A DNA stretch of 51,245 nt. Source: Lewinella cohaerens DSM 23179 (GTDB taxonomy: Bacteria; Bacteroidota; Bacteroidia; Chitinophagales; Saprospiraceae). The translations under genes and the position numbers were made by a program. This document shows positions 17,552-25,780 of this stretch, in pieces; positions within the stretch are counted from its first letter, which is position 1, and every line of letters starts with the position of its first letter. Below the pieces are notes generated by a model that saw nothing but the letters and a program-made list of their open reading frames with translations, made no database searches and had not been told where the DNA came from. Location of the stretch: positions 28,350 through 79,594 of the forward strand of contig NZ_KB903533.1 of the NCBI RefSeq assembly GCF_000379805.1, given 5' to 3'.

Positions 17552-19879
17552 ATGAAATACGTCATAAGTTTTTTAATTATACTTCTTCATTTAACTGGCC
17601 TGCTTGCTCAAACAAAAGCTTCGGAGGAGGGCAATATTGACAATTTGCCTGTTCGACAATACGAGCTCACCATTGAGCAAAAGGGAGTCAATATTACTGG
17701 AAAGGAAGTCATGGGGATGACCGTCAATGGTTCTATTCCGGGGCCGACATTACGATTTACAGAAGGTGAATATGCCGTGATAAAAGTAACCAATTTGATG
17801 GAGGTTGAAACCTCTGTACACTGGCACGGATTATTGTTACCCAATTTCTATGATGGCGTCCCTTATCTGAATACTCCTCCTATTAAGCCCGGAGAATCCT
17901 TTACTTACGAATATACAATTAAACAGTCTGGTACTTATTGGTATCATTCTCATACGATGCTTCAGGAACAAGCTGGTGTTTACGGCTCTATCGTCATCGA
18001 ACCTAAGGAAAAAAAACTGGAATACGATACTGATTTGGTAATTGTACTCTCGGACTGGACCAATGATAAGCCCATGCAAGTATTACGCAACCTGAAAAGA
18101 AGGAATGAATGGTTTGGCATCAAAAAAGGTACAGCTACACCACTCAATCAGGTCATTGCTAGAGGTGCGCTGGGCGCTCAGTTCAATTTCTGGAAACAGC
18201 GTATGGAGGGTGCCGACATTGCCGATGTGTACTATCCTGCTTTTCTAACCAATGGCCAGCCTAGTCAAGATTACCCGGATTTTGAAGCAGGAGAAAGAAT
18301 TCGTTTGCGATTTATCAATGCTGCTGCTTCTACGTATTTCTGGCTGACCTTTGGGGGGGAGGACCCCTTATTGGTGGCAGCTGACGGCTTAAATGTAGTT
18401 CCTGTAAATAGGAATAAAACGTTGATTGCCATTGCGGAAACCTATGACTTTATCATCACTATTCCAGAGAATGGAAAGTTGGAAGTCAGAGCGATGGCTC
18501 AAGACGGCTCAGGATTCACCAATAGCTTTTTGGGGAAAGGAGAGGTAATTCCAGCCCCTGTAGTACCACGGCCAGACAAAATTGGAATGATGAAAATGAT
18601 GGCCCAAATGGATATGAAAATGGGTGCTCCCGCTCTTAAATATCGTCCTGGCATGGATGAACGTTTCGAAATGAAAGAGACATACGGTATGCAGATGAAT
18701 GCAGAGAAGGGAATGAAAGGCATGGCTGGTATGAAACATCACGACAACAAAAAGGCTGCCGAAGCTCCACAGAAGGATTCTATGCAGATGGGACAGATGG
18801 ATATGCCCAAGGGAGACGCACCCATGAGAGAGATGGAAGCAGGGGAGGTGCCGATGACAGGAATGAGCATGTATAGTGAGTTCAACTACGATTATTTACG
18901 ATCCACTGCTGAAACAGTATTTCCAGAAGATTTACCAGTAAAGGAGGTCTTACTTAATCTGACGGGCAATATGAATCGCTACGTATGGAGTATGAACGGT
19001 GTGCCAATATCGGAAACGGATGAAATAAAAATAGCCCAGGGTGAGGTAACGAGAATCCGGCTCAATAATCTGACGATGATGCACCATCCTATGCATTTAC
19101 ACGGTCATTTCTTCCGAGTTATAAATAAAAATGGTAGTCATTCCCCACTTAAGCATACGGTAAATGTACCTCCGATGCAAGAGGTGACAATTGAATTTTA
19201 TGGGAATGAATACGGCGATTGGTTCTTTCATTGCCATATTTTGTACCATATGATGGGCGGGATGGCGAGGGTTTTTAGCTATGATACGCCTCGTGATGAA
19301 CGCATGGAACCGTTTCCCACGGAAGAAATCACTAAGGAAACCGACTTGTTCTATACCTGGGGAATGGTTGACCTTGCTTCACAGATGACAGCTCTGAATG
19401 TAACCTCGGCCAATATTCGTAATCAGTTCAATCTAAGTGCGGAATTTGGGTATAATAACAATATGGAGGCAGAGGTCTCCTACGAGCGGTACCTCTATGA
19501 TTATGTTCGAGTTTTTGGGGGAGTCAATGTGGAAAACACAATTCCTGATAATTTGGACTCGCTTAGTATTACTGCCGTAGCCGGGCTAAGATTTTTAACG
19601 CCCTATCTCTTTAATCTGGATGTTAGAATAGACGATCGATTACGTCCTCGAATAGGAATAGGAAGGAGTGTTATGATTTTTCCCCGCCTTTCTGTTTTTG
19701 GCTATTATGAATACCAGGCTGATTTTGGAGTGATTACCGATTTTGAGAACCAGGTCAATTATGAATCTGAAACGGTATGGAGTGCAGGACTAGAGTACTT
19801 ATTGGGAAAAAATATTTCACTACTGGCCAGTTATGACAATCGATTTGGAGCTGGTGGTGGATTAAGTTTAAGATTTTAA
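17552..19879 (+). CDS. multicopper oxidase (CopA/PcoA type) fused to a CopB-like outer membrane beta-barrel domain
   Basis: 775 residues with a signal peptide (about 1-19). Three cupredoxin domains carry all copper ligands: HWHG (His90, His92), YHSHT (His132, His134), HHPMHLHGH (His512, His515, His517) and HCHILYHM (His560, Cys561, His562, His566, Met567, the type 1 site). A Met/His-rich insertion (about 345-445) recalls PcoA/CueO Cu(I)-binding loops. After about residue 595 the sequence changes to alternating beta-strands ending in GLSLRF, like the barrel half of PcoB/CopB. The fusion probably tethers the oxidase to the outer membrane. It should oxidise Cu(I) to Cu(II) in the periplasm. It lies 1 bp after the DUF2911 gene. 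Confidence 0.92.
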   Translation: MKYVISFLIILLHLTGLLAQTKASEEGNIDNLPVRQYELTIEQKGVNITGKEVMGMTVNGSIPGPTLRFTEGEYAVIKVTNLMEVETSVHWHGLLLPNFYDGVPYLNTPPIKPGESFTYEYTIKQSGTYWYHSHTMLQEQAGVYGSIVIEPKEKKLEYDTDLVIVLSDWTNDKPMQVLRNLKRRNEWFGIKKGTATPLNQVIARGALGAQFNFWKQRMEGADIADVYYPAFLTNGQPSQDYPDFEAGERIRLRFINAAASTYFWLTFGGEDPLLVAADGLNVVPVNRNKTLIAIAETYDFIITIPENGKLEVRAMAQDGSGFTNSFLGKGEVIPAPVVPRPDKIGMMKMMAQMDMKMGAPALKYRPGMDERFEMKETYGMQMNAEKGMKGMAGMKHHDNKKAAEAPQKDSMQMGQMDMPKGDAPMREMEAGEVPMTGMSMYSEFNYDYLRSTAETVFPEDLPVKEVLLNLTGNMNRYVWSMNGVPISETDEIKIAQGEVTRIRLNNLTMMHHPMHLHGHFFRVINKNGSHSPLKHTVNVPPMQEVTIEFYGNEYGDWFFHCHILYHMMGGMARVFSYDTPRDERMEPFPTEEITKETDLFYTWGMVDLASQMTALNVTSANIRNQFNLSAEFGYNNNMEAEVSYERYLYDYVRVFGGVNVENTIPDNLDSLSITAVAGLRFLTPYLFNLDVRIDDRLRPRIGIGRSVMIFPRLSVFGYYEYQADFGVITDFENQVNYESETVWSAGLEYLLGKNISLLASYDNRFGAGGGLSLRF

Positions 19880-19891
19880 AAAACGGACAAT

Positions 19892-20014
19892 ATGAAACAG
19901 TGTTGTCAAACCAATGATAAGCCTTCGAAGGTTAGAGTGCTATATAACAAGCTTATAAAGCTGATTCTTGTCCTTTTGTTGCTTGCAATCATTGTCTCTT
20001 ACATCAATTGTTAA
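19892..20014 (+). CDS. small single-helix membrane protein with CC motif
   Basis: 40 residues, starting MKQCCQTND. The N-terminus has a Cys pair and the rest is one hydrophobic helix (about 22-38, LIKLILVLLLLAIIVSYI) ending in Cys. It starts 12 bp after the oxidase stop and ends 15 bp before the next lipoprotein gene, in the same direction, which supports a real small gene. I do not recognise the family. The Cys pair next to copper genes suggests metal binding (inference). Confidence 0.5.
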   Translation: MKQCCQTNDKPSKVRVLYNKLIKLILVLLLLAIIVSYINC

Positions 20015-20029
20015 TCTAAAAATATTAAG

Positions 20030-20290
20030 ATGAAGACTTTAAAAATTATGTTTTTGACACTATCACTGCTGGGAATAGGTGTTGCCTTTAGTGCCTGTGG
20101 TGGTAGTAGTCATGCCGATGAAATGAAACAACAAACTAAAGAATACACCTCTGCTTATGTATGTCCAATGCACTGCGAAGGAAGTGGAAGCGAAGAACCC
20201 GGTAAATGCCCCGTTTGTGGGATGGAGTATGTGGAAAATGAATCTCACAATTCTGAGGGTGCTGCTGGTCATGAAGGACATGACCATTAA
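20030..20290 (+). CDS. lipoprotein with heavy-metal-binding domain (HMBD)
   Basis: 86 residues. Lipobox ends at Cys23 (AFSAC), then a linker, then one HMBD: YVCPMHCEG...GKCPVCGMEYV (Cys45, Met47, His48, Cys49, Cys60, Cys63, Met65). The tail is His-rich (AAGHEGHDH). The same domain is at the front of the CusB-like adaptor at 11223. It probably binds copper in the periplasm or at the membrane. It follows the 40-residue membrane protein by 15 bp and precedes the Crp/Fnr regulator. Confidence 0.85.
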   Translation: MKTLKIMFLTLSLLGIGVAFSACGGSSHADEMKQQTKEYTSAYVCPMHCEGSGSEEPGKCPVCGMEYVENESHNSEGAAGHEGHDH

Positions 20291-20379
20291 GGTACTTAGA
20301 GGGAGGTCTTATAAAATAATTCCTCCCCTAGTTTTAGAACCAATTGTTGATGTTTATCAAAGAACAAGATTCTCTATAA

Positions 20380-21006
20380 ATGACCAACCTTCCACGGAAG
20401 TCTTCTTTGAAGCCTCAGGTATTGACCAAAGGAGCTTTTATCTACAGTGAAGGTGATCCGGCAAAGTACTTGTTTACGGTACTCAAAGGAAGAGTAAAAC
20501 TACTAAAGAGAGGGAAGAGAGGCAGTACTCGTAATGTCATTTTAAGAGTTGTTCAACCTAATGAGAGATTTGGAATACTTGATTTTTTTGATGCTTCACA
20601 TGTTCGCCGGTACGACGCAGTGAGCATGGACGATGAGGTAATATTAAGCCTCACTTTATTTTCTGACTTCAAGGTGGTGTTAGACAACGATCCACAGTTA
20701 CAAATGAGGCTATGCCAGGAGTTTCTGCAAATGAGTAATAAGTTATGGTTTACCTACCAAAATTTACTCCTCAATCGTACCATCAAAAAGGTCACTGTTA
20801 CACTAAAAAACCTTGCTTCTTCCTATGGAGAGAGGACAGAGGACGGAGTAGAAGTACAAGGGTATACACATCAGGAATTGGCTGAAGTGATTGGGATATC
20901 CCGCCAAAGTGTGTCAACGTCATTAGCTTATCTGCAAAAAGAAGGATTTCTTCGCTACCAAAGATCAAGCTTTGAAATACTAACTTCTGTAAAAAAGAAG
21001 AACTGA
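20380..21006 (+). CDS. Crp/Fnr-family transcriptional regulator
   Basis: 208 residues. N-terminal cyclic-nucleotide-binding-like beta-roll (about 15-110; FIYSEGDPAKYLFTVLKGRVK), dimer helix (about 110-140), and winged helix-turn-helix (about 148-205; THQELAEVIGISRQSVSTS). It lacks the N-terminal Cys cluster of oxygen-sensing Fnr and the PRSER signature of cAMP-binding Crp, so its signal is unknown. It stands among metal genes and may control them. The start was taken at the ATG at 20380. Confidence 0.88.
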   Translation: MTNLPRKSSLKPQVLTKGAFIYSEGDPAKYLFTVLKGRVKLLKRGKRGSTRNVILRVVQPNERFGILDFFDASHVRRYDAVSMDDEVILSLTLFSDFKVVLDNDPQLQMRLCQEFLQMSNKLWFTYQNLLLNRTIKKVTVTLKNLASSYGERTEDGVEVQGYTHQELAEVIGISRQSVSTSLAYLQKEGFLRYQRSSFEILTSVKKKN

Positions 21007-21044
21007 GTTTTTACAATTACAGCAAAACTATTTAAAATTTAACT

Positions 21045-21311
21045 ATGAAAAATTTACAGCAAAATAAATTCGCCATTGCATCAGGGGGAGCCTCCGTAGT
21101 TGTTTACCTAGGCTGTTTTTTGGTTATGCAATTATTGGGAACAGAGAGCCTCGTTAAACTTTCGAACCTCTTGTTTCACGGAATGGACTTTTCAACTATT
21201 ATCCGGACGGATATTTCATTCCTTGAAACCTTGATAGGAACTGCGGCCTCATTTGTTTTCTGGGCTGTTATTGGTTATGTAGTTGCGTTCATTTACAATA
21301 AATTGAATTAG
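21045..21311 (+). CDS. DUF5676-family small membrane protein
   Basis: 88 residues with two membrane helices (about 12-34 and 62-84). Shows the family features YLGCFLV in helix 1 and LFHGMDFSTI between the helices. DUF5676 proteins are common in metal-resistance regions and have no known function. A second member lies at 24250-24525 with the same motifs (YLGCILV, LLHGLDTSSI). It sits 38 bp after the Crp/Fnr gene. Confidence 0.72.
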   Translation: MKNLQQNKFAIASGGASVVVYLGCFLVMQLLGTESLVKLSNLLFHGMDFSTIIRTDISFLETLIGTAASFVFWAVIGYVVAFIYNKLN

Positions 21312-21360
21312 TAACTACGAAAAAAACAGAATATGAAACAGTACAAAATAAGGTGGTTTG

Positions 21361-21963
21361 ATGAAAAAAATATTGATTAAGAATATGGTTTGTGACCGCT
21401 GTATTACAGTGGTTAGACAACAAGTTGAAGCGTTAGGACATCCTATTGCTCGAATTAAATTGGGAGAAGTTGAGTTTGTAAAACCTGTAGGAGCCTACAA
21501 ACTCGCAGAGATTGAAACTGCTTTGATAGATCATGGATTTGAACTACTCAAAGGTAGGGATGCCGCCGCAGTTGAAAAAGTAAAGAAGCTGATTCTGGAT
21601 CACCTGCACTGGCGAGAACAAAAACCAAGTAGCATGAACTTCTCGGACTACTTGGCAAAAGAAATAGGCATGAATTATTTCGCCATATCAAAGTTGTTCT
21701 CATCAACTGAAGGCCTAACGATTGAAAAATTCTTGATCCTGCAAAAAATCGAACGGGTGAAAGAACTATTAGTGTACAATCAAAAGAGCCTAAGTGAAAT
21801 CGCCTTTGAGCTGGAATATAGTAGTGTATCTCACCTATCCAGACAATTCAAGAGTGTAACAGGGCTAACTCCCTCCTCATTTAGAAAACTTGGTGTTGAA
21901 GGACGTAGGTCATTAGATAAAGTTTGTTCAAATAATATTGAGGTTAGCTCCCCAAAAGAATGA
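21361..21963 (+). CDS. AraC-type regulator with N-terminal CxxC (HMA-like) sensor domain
   Basis: 200 residues. The first 70 look like an HMA (ferredoxin-like) fold with the motif NMVCDRCITVV (Cys11, Cys14). A linker helix follows, then an AraC-type double helix-turn-helix (about 95-185; SLSEIAFELEYSSVSHLSRQF). The start is the ATG at 21361, one codon after a TTG. Metal binding to the two Cys probably changes DNA binding (inference). Such CxxC-AraC proteins are frequent beside heavy-metal genes in Bacteroidota, but I know of no characterised one. A paralogue lies at 22671. Confidence 0.8.
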   Translation: MKKILIKNMVCDRCITVVRQQVEALGHPIARIKLGEVEFVKPVGAYKLAEIETALIDHGFELLKGRDAAAVEKVKKLILDHLHWREQKPSSMNFSDYLAKEIGMNYFAISKLFSSTEGLTIEKFLILQKIERVKELLVYNQKSLSEIAFELEYSSVSHLSRQFKSVTGLTPSSFRKLGVEGRRSLDKVCSNNIEVSSPKE

Positions 21964-22036
21964 CAAAAATCACCGAAAAATCGAGTTAATTAAGCTATCT
22001 TACAATTAATGTAGTCTTAATCATAAATCATCACAC

Positions 22037-22459
22037 TTGTTAAAGGCCTTCTCAAATATTACTCTTGCGTTTTTAATCTTCATAAGCTCGACGGGCTTTT
22101 GGATAGAAGGGCATTATTGCCAAGAGCAAAATGAGAAGATAAGCCTGTTTTCATTCTTCAGTAGTTGTTGTGATGATGAAGATCAATCATCCTGTTCTCA
22201 CGATTCCCAAAAAGAAGCAGACCATAGTGAACATGGAGATTGTTGTAAACTCTCTTTTAGCTTTCATAAATCTGACCTCAAACCAAGTGTTTTAAGCCAG
22301 AATTTAAGCACCTCTTACGAATTATTTGCAGTCCCTCCGAGTTGTCTGCCTATAGTTAATTCTACTATTCCTAGAGGACACGATCTTCCACTAAGGATAT
22401 ACGTCCCTCCTCCTATCTTGACGGATTACCAAGCTCAGTTTCAAGTCTTTATTTGTTAG
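22037..22459 (+). CDS. HYC_CC_PP family small exported protein
   Basis: 140 residues from a TTG start. N-terminal hydrophobic segment, then HYC at 26-28, a Cys pair at 44-45 (SSCCDDED), a Cys/His-rich middle (CSHDSQKEADHSEHGDCC) and PPP near the C-terminus (YVPPPIL). It is the second HYC_CC_PP protein in this window, with the first motif at exactly the same residues as the protein at 5746. The Cys/His content suggests periplasmic metal binding. It lies between the two CxxC-AraC regulators. Confidence 0.72.
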   Translation: MLKAFSNITLAFLIFISSTGFWIEGHYCQEQNEKISLFSFFSSCCDDEDQSSCSHDSQKEADHSEHGDCCKLSFSFHKSDLKPSVLSQNLSTSYELFAVPPSCLPIVNSTIPRGHDLPLRIYVPPPILTDYQAQFQVFIC

Positions 22460-22500
22460 CCTCCCTTTTCTTCGATCAGTTGAAGGGTTTATCCATGTTG

Positions 22501-22635
22501 CTACCTGTATCTGGGGCGAGGTGTGTCGTGCTGTAGGTGAATTTCACGCACGATACCTTCTTTCTTTATTGCAGTAACTAAAGCTACTGTGGAGTAATCA
22601 TCTCCACGTATAACGGGATAAAGCTTCAACTTCAT
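22501..22635 (-). CDS. possible small ORF, unknown
   Basis: On the minus strand an ATG at 22635 opens 44 codons (MKLKLYPVIRGDDYSTVALV at the start) ending at TAG 22501-22503. Composition looks protein-like and the ORF fills an otherwise empty gap of 211 bp. There is no known family and no clear ribosome binding site. It could also be a fragment of a lost gene. Treat as tentative. Confidence 0.28.
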   Translation of the reverse strand: MKLKLYPVIRGDDYSTVALVTAIKKEGIVREIHLQHDTPRPRYR

Positions 22636-22670
22636 AGGCTATCATTGTAGAAATTTCAAACAACACTATT

Positions 22671-23258
22671 ATGAATACCAATTCATTGAGTACTCGGGAG
22701 CTAGTACTAAAAAACATGATCTGTACGAGATGCATAAAGGTCATTCGACAAGAGCTTGAACAATTAGGTGTTGAGGTGCTGTATTTACAACTAGGTAAGT
22801 TGAGAATACGATATGCAAGTCAAAAGGTTTCTTTTGATAAAATTCGAAACATTCTAGAAAAAGACGGTTTTGAATTAGCGAAGAACAAAGAAGAAATTCT
22901 TGTAGAAAGCATCAAGCGAATATTAATCAAAACAGTGAATTCAGTGCCTTTTACTATCGACAAGAACCTATCGGATTTCCTTGGAAAGACCCTTAATAAA
23001 GATTATTGGACACTGAGTAAAACATTCTCTAAGTTCGAGGGAACTACGATTGAAAAGTACTTTATCATGTTGAAGATTGAGAAAGCAAAAGAGTTGATTG
23101 GATATGGAGAAATGAATTTTTCTGAAATCGCATTCGGATTAGGTTATGCCAACCTCAATCATTTGTCTAATCAATTTAAAAAGCTTACAAATATGAGCAT
23201 GAGTGATTATAAAAAGGTGGAGTTTAAACGCAGACTCCCGTTAGACAAAATTTTATAA
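22671..23258 (+). CDS. AraC-type regulator with N-terminal CxxC (HMA-like) sensor domain, second copy
   Basis: 195 residues, same architecture as the regulator at 21361: an N-terminal HMA-like domain with NMICTRCIKVIRQEL (Cys18, Cys21), then an AraC-type DNA-binding domain (about 100-185; NFSEIAFGLGYANLNHLSNQF). Both copies end with a basic RRxLDK tail (RRSLDK, RRLPLDK). The protein sequences differ clearly, so this is an old duplication. Signal and target are unknown; metal sensing by the Cys pair is inferred. Confidence 0.8.
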   Translation: MNTNSLSTRELVLKNMICTRCIKVIRQELEQLGVEVLYLQLGKLRIRYASQKVSFDKIRNILEKDGFELAKNKEEILVESIKRILIKTVNSVPFTIDKNLSDFLGKTLNKDYWTLSKTFSKFEGTTIEKYFIMLKIEKAKELIGYGEMNFSEIAFGLGYANLNHLSNQFKKLTNMSMSDYKKVEFKRRLPLDKIL

Positions 23259-23268
23259 ACATTACCCC

Positions 23269-23292
23269 AAAAGGCATAAGCCCAGTGCTTTT
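23269..23292 (+). terminator. weak terminator-like hairpin after second CxxC-AraC gene
   Basis: AAAAGGCA (23269-23276) pairs with TGCTTTT (23286-23292) with one bulged G and a 9-base loop. It lies 11 bp after the stop at 23258. The T-tract is part of the stem, so strength is uncertain. Confidence 0.35.
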
Positions 23293-23426
23293 AATATGCA
23301 TAACTTTATAGAAGAGGGTGGGGTGTTAAGGAAAGGGTACTATTTCTTTACTAAGGCCCAAGCCTGATGTTCTCCTCCTCTATCAAACTTTAGAACACTA
23401 AAACATTAGTGACAACAAGAAGTGAA

Positions 23427-23978
23427 ATGACAATAAAATTATTTTTTTTCTTTACCCTTTTCGCATCATCAGCATTGCTAGTTAACGTCAATGCTCAGGG
23501 GACATTTAGTACCACTAATGGTACTATCCAGATTGCTACTCTACTTAATGGTGAATCACTTATCGCTAAAAGTAACTTCTTGGTTGTAGCAATCAACTAC
23601 GAATCGGCTCATTTTGAAATTCGCTTGGACAAATCCACCCTTCGAACTGGTGTGGATTCACTTGATGAGAAACTGAAAGATCTTCGGGGCGAGTTACTGA
23701 TTTTTCAAGGAAAGCTAGGGGTCGAATTTGTTCAGACTCAAAGCCACCCACCACAAGATTTTGAGGTAGCAGGTTATTTGACATGTGCTCCACATTACGA
23801 CTATATTGTTGGGCGGGGGCATTTGGAACATATTTTCGATGGTGTGTATTCCTGCATTCTCAATATGAGTTTTGATATTGATCTTAGGGAAACGATGATC
23901 GATATTGGCCTCGCCGGGTTGTCAAACGAAATTCATGTGGAAATCGTGCAAACGGTGCTTAAAAACGAATATGAATAA
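23427..23978 (+). CDS. exported protein, possibly YceI-like
   Basis: 183 residues from the ATG at 23427 (an in-frame GTG at 23409 adds six). Signal peptide to about NVNAQG, then a beta-rich domain whose pattern (GTIQIATLLNGESLIAKS, NFLVVAINYE, FEIRLDKSTL) is reminiscent of YceI-like lipocalin-fold proteins. The match is weak and I see no metal motif. It may bind a lipid or other small ligand in the periplasm. It is alone between a hairpin and the DUF2933 gene. Confidence 0.6.
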   Translation: MTIKLFFFFTLFASSALLVNVNAQGTFSTTNGTIQIATLLNGESLIAKSNFLVVAINYESAHFEIRLDKSTLRTGVDSLDEKLKDLRGELLIFQGKLGVEFVQTQSHPPQDFEVAGYLTCAPHYDYIVGRGHLEHIFDGVYSCILNMSFDIDLRETMIDIGLAGLSNEIHVEIVQTVLKNEYE

Positions 23979-24053
23979 TTCCTACATGATGGATGTGATA
24001 CAAGAAATTAAAGGTGTAGGTATGTAGATAACGAAATTATTAATCAACAAACT

Positions 24054-24269
24054 ATGAATAGACATATAATTTGGATGGTCATTGGATGCGGGCTTCCACT
24101 CTTGCTAATATTTATTGCTCCTGCACTCGGGTTGAGCGGAAATACATCTCTGTTCATCTTCATCATTATCATGTTTGGCTGCCATTTGCTCATGCCACAT
24201 GGTCATAGTGAAAATCATGACAATAACTTACCTCAAGACAAAAATAGACATGAATCACATCAACATTAG
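24054..24269 (+). CDS. DUF2933-type small membrane protein
   Basis: 71 residues with two close membrane helices (about 6-22 and 30-46), a GCG and FGCHLLMPHGH motif, and a His-rich tail (HESHQH). This fits DUF2933, small proteins found beside copper and other metal genes. The function is unknown. Its last 20 bases overlap the next gene in another frame, so the two are translationally coupled. Confidence 0.68.
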   Translation: MNRHIIWMVIGCGLPLLLIFIAPALGLSGNTSLFIFIIIMFGCHLLMPHGHSENHDNNLPQDKNRHESHQH

Positions 24270-24525
24270 AAAATTTGGCTTCGCCGTTGGCTCCACTGGA
24301 GTCCTTTTGTACCTAGGCTGCATTCTTGTGATGTGGACTGTGGGCAGAGAAGGCACTGCACAGTTTTTCAATAACCTGCTGCATGGTTTGGATACGAGTT
24401 CTATCATCAGAATGAATATACCTGTATCAGAAGCATTAATAGGGATAGGACAAACCTTTTTGGTCGGCTGGCTGATAGGAGCCTGCATAGCTGGATTCTA
24501 TAATGCAGTAACAAAGGTCGATTAA
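24250..24525 (+). CDS. DUF5676-family small membrane protein, second copy
   Basis: 91 residues from the ATG at 24250. A longer frame from 24175 exists but lies inside the DUF2933 gene and adds nothing recognisable. Two membrane helices with YLGCILVMW and LLHGLDTSSII, the same landmarks as the copy at 21045. The coding region overlaps the upstream gene by 20 bp. The function is unknown. Confidence 0.7.
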   Translation: MNHINIRKFGFAVGSTGVLLYLGCILVMWTVGREGTAQFFNNLLHGLDTSSIIRMNIPVSEALIGIGQTFLVGWLIGACIAGFYNAVTKVD

Positions 24526-24695
24526 TGCAATACGCTTGGTTCATATGGTCAATAGTTTACTCATGAAAGCATGTAGAATAGGCGATGAGGTATGTGGATT
24601 CAGAAATAGACAGATTGATAATAGCGCTTAATTGGGCATGGAGTTATTTCACCTATTAATCATTCGAAAATATATAAAACAAAAAGTTCAGGAAT

Positions 24696-25712
24696 ATGAA
24701 CAAAATTAAAGTGGCGGTAAATGGGTATGGTGTCATTGGTAAGCGAGTAGCAGATGCTGTTCTTGCTCAAGACGACATGGAACTAGTTGGTGTTTGTGAT
24801 GTGGTTTCAGACTGGCGAATAAAGATGGCAGTAGAAAAAGAATACCCTGTTTTTGCTTTTGATGATTTGCATAAAAATCAAATGAAGGATGCAGGCATTC
24901 CAGTGGCAGGAACCTTAGCTGAATTGATTGAGGCCTCTGATATAATTGTCGATTGTACGCCAAAGAAAGTTGCGGCTGGTAACATCGAAAAGTATAAAGC
25001 TGCTAACCTTAAATTCATAGTTCACGGAGGGGAAAAACACGAAGTCACTGGTCATTCTTTCAGTGCCGAAAATAACTATGAGACCGCAATTGGCCGAGAT
25101 TCCACCCGCGTAGTGTCCTGTAATACTACCTCAATACTACGAACGCTCACTGCTTTGAAAAGAGCTGGCCTACTCAAAAAAGCAAGAGGTACTTTGTTAC
25201 GTAGGGCTACTGATCCCTGGGAAAGTCATTTAGGTGGAATTATGAATACCCTGGTTCCAGAGCAAGAAATTCCAAGTCACCAGGGACCAGATGCGCAAAC
25301 AGTAGACCCAGAACTAGATGTCATCACGGCAGCAGTAAAAGTACCGCAAACCCTAAGTCATTTACACTATTGGAATGTACAAATGACCAGAAATGCTAGC
25401 AAAGAGGAAGTGTTGACTGCTATGAAGTCGTCGACAAGAACTCTCTTCATTAATTACGATGACGGCCTCTCGGCTAATAATGCCATCAAAGAATGGATGC
25501 TTGCCAAAGGTAGACCTTATGGAGATATGTATGAAGTGGCTTTATGGCAGGATATGCTTAAAGTTGTGAATGATGAATTGTTTTACGCCTATGTCGTCGA
25601 CAATCAGGCTATCGTAATTCCGGAAACTATTGATGCAATCCGTGCACTGACTGGCATCGAAACAAACGCTCAGAACTCTATTCTAAAAACCAATCAAAGT
25701 TTGGGAATCTGA
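24696..25712 (+). CDS. gap: type II (archaeal-type) glyceraldehyde-3-phosphate dehydrogenase
   Basis: 338 residues. N-terminal Rossmann motif NGYGVIGKRVADAV and the catalytic motif SCNTTS with Cys142 identify the archaeal-type (type II) enzyme, distinct in sequence from the usual bacterial GapA. The family converts glyceraldehyde 3-phosphate and phosphate to 1,3-bisphosphoglycerate with NAD(P). Length is normal. It stands alone between metal genes, with a good terminator overlapping its stop. A decayed second copy lies at 26934-27114 at the head of the metabolic block, so it probably belongs functionally with fbaB and the nucleotide enzymes downstream. Transfer from archaea or archaeal-type bacterial lineages is likely. 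Confidence 0.9.
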   Translation: MNKIKVAVNGYGVIGKRVADAVLAQDDMELVGVCDVVSDWRIKMAVEKEYPVFAFDDLHKNQMKDAGIPVAGTLAELIEASDIIVDCTPKKVAAGNIEKYKAANLKFIVHGGEKHEVTGHSFSAENNYETAIGRDSTRVVSCNTTSILRTLTALKRAGLLKKARGTLLRRATDPWESHLGGIMNTLVPEQEIPSHQGPDAQTVDPELDVITAAVKVPQTLSHLHYWNVQMTRNASKEEVLTAMKSSTRTLFINYDDGLSANNAIKEWMLAKGRPYGDMYEVALWQDMLKVVNDELFYAYVVDNQAIVIPETIDAIRALTGIETNAQNSILKTNQSLGI

Positions 25713-25757
25713 CATATACCATACTTTTTCGAATTCGGTATAGGTCATTCTCTTTTT
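25711..25757 (+). terminator. rho-independent-like terminator after gap
   Basis: GACATATACC (25711-25720) pairs with GGTATAGGTC (25737-25746) with one mismatch, followed by a T-rich run (TCTCTTTTTT) to 25757. It overlaps the stop codon of gap. Confidence 0.6.
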
Positions 25758-25780
25758 TAACAAAACAAGAAAATCGCAAA

